Shown one piece after another: positions 62,128 to 64,000 of a stretch of DNA of 64,000 nucleotides (positions are counted from its first letter, which is position 1; the number at the start of each line of letters is the position of its first letter). The notes under the pieces are model-generated. The model did no database searches. It had not been told where the DNA came from and saw only the letters and a list, made by a program, of their open reading frames with translations. The DNA comes from JABMMZ01 sp040403495 (GTDB taxonomy: Bacteria; Bacteroidota; Bacteroidia; NS11-12g; UBA955), in contig JBBAKM010000009.1 in NCBI GenBank assembly GCA_040403495.1, positions 1 to 64,000 of the forward strand. Direction: 5' to 3'. The position numbers and the translations under genes were made by a program.

Positions 62128-63054
62128 ATGCCCCAAATATCAATAATAATACCCTGTTACTATAACGAACTCAACATCCCTACAACATCTGAGGAATTGA
62201 TAGAGAATGAACAAAACTTTCCTGAAGGCACTACCTTTCAGTATGTAATGGTTGATGATGGTTCAAAAGACAATACTTGGGAAGAATTACAAAAATTCAA
62301 AGCTAAGTATCCCGAAAAAGTTAAACTGATTAAACTGTCAGGTAACTTTGGAAGCTACAATGCCATACTGGCTGGGATGCAACACGCAACAGGCGATTGT
62401 AATATTATCATTTCCGCTGACTTGCAAGACCCAATTTCATTAATGCCCAAAATGTTTGCACATTGGCAAAAGGGGATTCAATTGGTGATGGGAAATCGGG
62501 AAGACCGTGAGGACCCATTTTTAAGTAAAGTGTTTGCCAATACATTCCAATTTTTAATTAGACGTTACGCTTTGCCAAACTTACCCAAAGGGGGCTTTGA
62601 TTATGTCTTATTTGACAAGAAACTGAAAGAAGAAGTACTGGCAATGGATGAAAAAAATTCAAATAGTTTGTATTTACTTATTTGGTTGAAATATGAGTAC
62701 ATAACCATACCATACAAAAGATTAGAAAGAAAAGCCGGAAAAAGCCGTTGGACCATGAAGAAAAAAATTAAACTCTTTGTCGATTCATTTGTCGCTTTTT
62801 CATTTGCACCTATAAGGATAATTACGGTTTCAGGATTTATTTTAGGTGCTGTAGCCATATTATATGCGTTGTTCATTTTGTATAATCGTTTTGTTGGAAA
62901 TATTGCTGTAGAAGGATGGACCGCCATGATGTTAGTCTTTTTGTTTGTATCCGCTTTCCAAATGGTTGCAATTGGTATATTAGGAGAATATTTATGGCGT
63001 ACTTTAGATGCAAGTAGAAAACGACCTAATTTTGTCGTAGATAAGGTTGAATAG
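62128..63054 (+). CDS. Membrane-anchored GT2, polyprenyl-phosphate glycosyltransferase-like
   Basis: A 308-residue glycosyltransferase. The motifs are QISIIIPCYYNELNIP, VDDGSKDNTW, LSGNFGSYNAILAGMQHATGDCNIIISADLQDPISLM and the KAGKSRWTMKKKIKLFVDSFVAFS segment. Two C-terminal membrane helices are at about residues 232-255 and 267-288. It is the same architecture as the 34421 gene but clearly divergent. It probably loads a sugar onto polyprenyl phosphate for periplasmic transfer. It is the last evident gene of the glycan locus. Confidence 0.87.
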   Translation: MPQISIIIPCYYNELNIPTTSEELIENEQNFPEGTTFQYVMVDDGSKDNTWEELQKFKAKYPEKVKLIKLSGNFGSYNAILAGMQHATGDCNIIISADLQDPISLMPKMFAHWQKGIQLVMGNREDREDPFLSKVFANTFQFLIRRYALPNLPKGGFDYVLFDKKLKEEVLAMDEKNSNSLYLLIWLKYEYITIPYKRLERKAGKSRWTMKKKIKLFVDSFVAFSFAPIRIITVSGFILGAVAILYALFILYNRFVGNIAVEGWTAMMLVFLFVSAFQMVAIGILGEYLWRTLDASRKRPNFVVDKVE

Positions 63055-63124
63055 ACTAATCACAATCATTTTTTAAATAGACATAAATAATAGATTTTTG
63101 TATCACAAAAACTAATAAATACAA

Positions 63125-64000
63125 ATGCAACATTTACTAAACGCATTTCCTTACATACAAAAACTTTTGGAGTTAGATAAAACCTACGACAACCGTCAGG
63201 ATTTTCATCAAAAAGTAGCACCTCTTTTGTTAGAAATGGGTCAAGACTCTGATTTTTTAAAAGCAGTTATTCAAAGAAATTTTTTAGATCAAGGATTCTT
63301 GAAACAGGAATGGACAGGCTATAATATTCCTTTTTTATATGTTTATGAAACGGAGCATTTTAATTTAAAAATTCATTTGTTTCCGCCTGATAAAGAAAAA
63401 AGAGACAATATTGCGGCACATTGCATCCACCACCATAACAATTACATGTTAACCACCAATGCTTTTTTTGGATCAGGTTATGAAAGCTTTTTATTTGAAA
63501 AAAATCCTCAAGTCAATCCAGAAAATTTGGAAGTTGAGATGAAAATAAGCAAACATTTTCATCAGAAGGATTGGAATCCAAGCACAGTGGACAGTTGGGA
63601 ACCTCATGTTGTATTTATTCCTCAAGAATTGTCAGCAACTTTGTTGATTTGGACTCCCGATAAAAAAAGAACGACTGATAATTTAAGACAAAATCCATTG
63701 TTGAAAGCGATTAAAGGTCCTTTACGTTGGATTATTCATCAGTTGAACTTAACAAAACAATTCGGAATTGCTGAAGCTCATACTTATCAATTTTATCCTA
63801 ATCCAAATGGAAAAGGGTACAAAGGAATAGAAGAAAGCGAATATTTTGCACCTACAAAAGCAGAAAAAGGGCCAAATGTCGATCATTATTCAGCACAAAT
63901 GATGTTTGCGTTTATTCAAAGAGCAAATTTATTTGAGGCAGATTTTTTTAGTGCAAACAAAATGAACATTCCAAGCTATTATCATCCATTTGTTGAAATG
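63125..64000 (+). CDS. Unrecognised protein, truncated by the window end
   Basis: An open frame of 292 codons from the ATG at 63125 to the window edge without a stop. The N-terminus is MQHLLNAFPYIQKLLELDKT, with a histidine-rich IAAHCIHHHNNYML segment near residues 98-111 and a second cluster (VDSWEPHVVFIP) near 157. No membrane helix is visible. The His-rich segment could bind metal as in cupin-type enzymes, but I do not recognise a family. Its codon use fits the surroundings. It lies 70 bp after the GT2 gene and may or may not belong to the locus. Confidence 0.65.
   Translation, partial: MQHLLNAFPYIQKLLELDKTYDNRQDFHQKVAPLLLEMGQDSDFLKAVIQRNFLDQGFLKQEWTGYNIPFLYVYETEHFNLKIHLFPPDKEKRDNIAAHCIHHHNNYMLTTNAFFGSGYESFLFEKNPQVNPENLEVEMKISKHFHQKDWNPSTVDSWEPHVVFIPQELSATLLIWTPDKKRTTDNLRQNPLLKAIKGPLRWIIHQLNLTKQFGIAEAHTYQFYPNPNGKGYKGIEESEYFAPTKAEKGPNVDHYSAQMMFAFIQRANLFEADFFSANKMNIPSYYHPFVEM

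Overview
The window looks like the chromosome of an AT-rich member of the Bacteroidota. Supporting signs are a UpxY-type antiterminator at the head of a glycan locus, promoter matches to TTTG-N19/20-TAnnTTTG, almost no Shine-Dalgarno sequences, a GbsR-like regulator, a TIGR01777 epimerase, and the dispersed palindromic repeats typical of that phylum. No rRNA, tRNA or CRISPR array was recognised. There is one 100-N assembly gap, at 54798-54897.

Layout. (1) 1-2000: an inverted-repeat copy, then a hipB/hipA toxin-antitoxin pair. (2) 2100-4335, minus strand: GbsR-like regulator, two related small membrane proteins and a TIGR01777 epimerase. (3) 4500-7980: a PglK/MsbA-like ABC exporter, a Gfo/Idh sugar oxidoreductase and a GT2 transferase. 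(4) 8200 to at least 63050: one very large surface-glycan (capsule or O-antigen) locus on the plus strand.

The glycan locus opens with a winged-helix/nucleotidyltransferase gene and UpxY. An ABC-2 permease (Wzm) follows; its ATPase partner (Wzt, with a C-terminal glycan-binding type extension) lies 14.6 kb further on. Between them are an SGNH/carbamoyltransferase/DUF5989/SxtJ modification module and a legionaminic-acid-type pathway (LegB, LegC, LegH, LegI, LegG, PtmE-like, LegF) that also carries ATP-grasp, HAD and PIG-L genes. Glycosyltransferases, polytopic membrane proteins, a methyltransferase and an RffA-like aminotransferase follow Wzt. A second nonulosonic-acid pathway (NeuB, NeuC, NeuA homologues at 44368-51504) is mixed with two asparagine-synthase-like amidotransferases, three WbpG/PseA-type N-acetyl sugar amidotransferases, two HisH and two HisF homologues. 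This predicts an acetamidino-bearing acidic sugar. The locus ends with a dTDP-Fuc3NAc set (FdtA, FdtC, FdtB) and a membrane-anchored GT2.

Together the genes predict a polymer containing one or two CMP-activated nonulosonic acids, amidated or amidinated sugars, Fuc3NAc and a 4-amino-6-deoxy sugar, further acetylated, carbamoylated and methylated, and exported by Wzm/Wzt. Repeat-rich spacers holding small GIY-YIG and four-helix-bundle genes separate the cassettes and mark probable recombination points. The most unusual items are an 18-bp palindrome carried in frame inside a glycosyltransferase gene, two HisF homologues that have each lost a different catalytic aspartate, duplicated amidine-forming sets, a degenerate duplicate of an aminotransferase 5' end, and a legionaminic-type cluster carrying a deacetylase and an ATP-grasp ligase.
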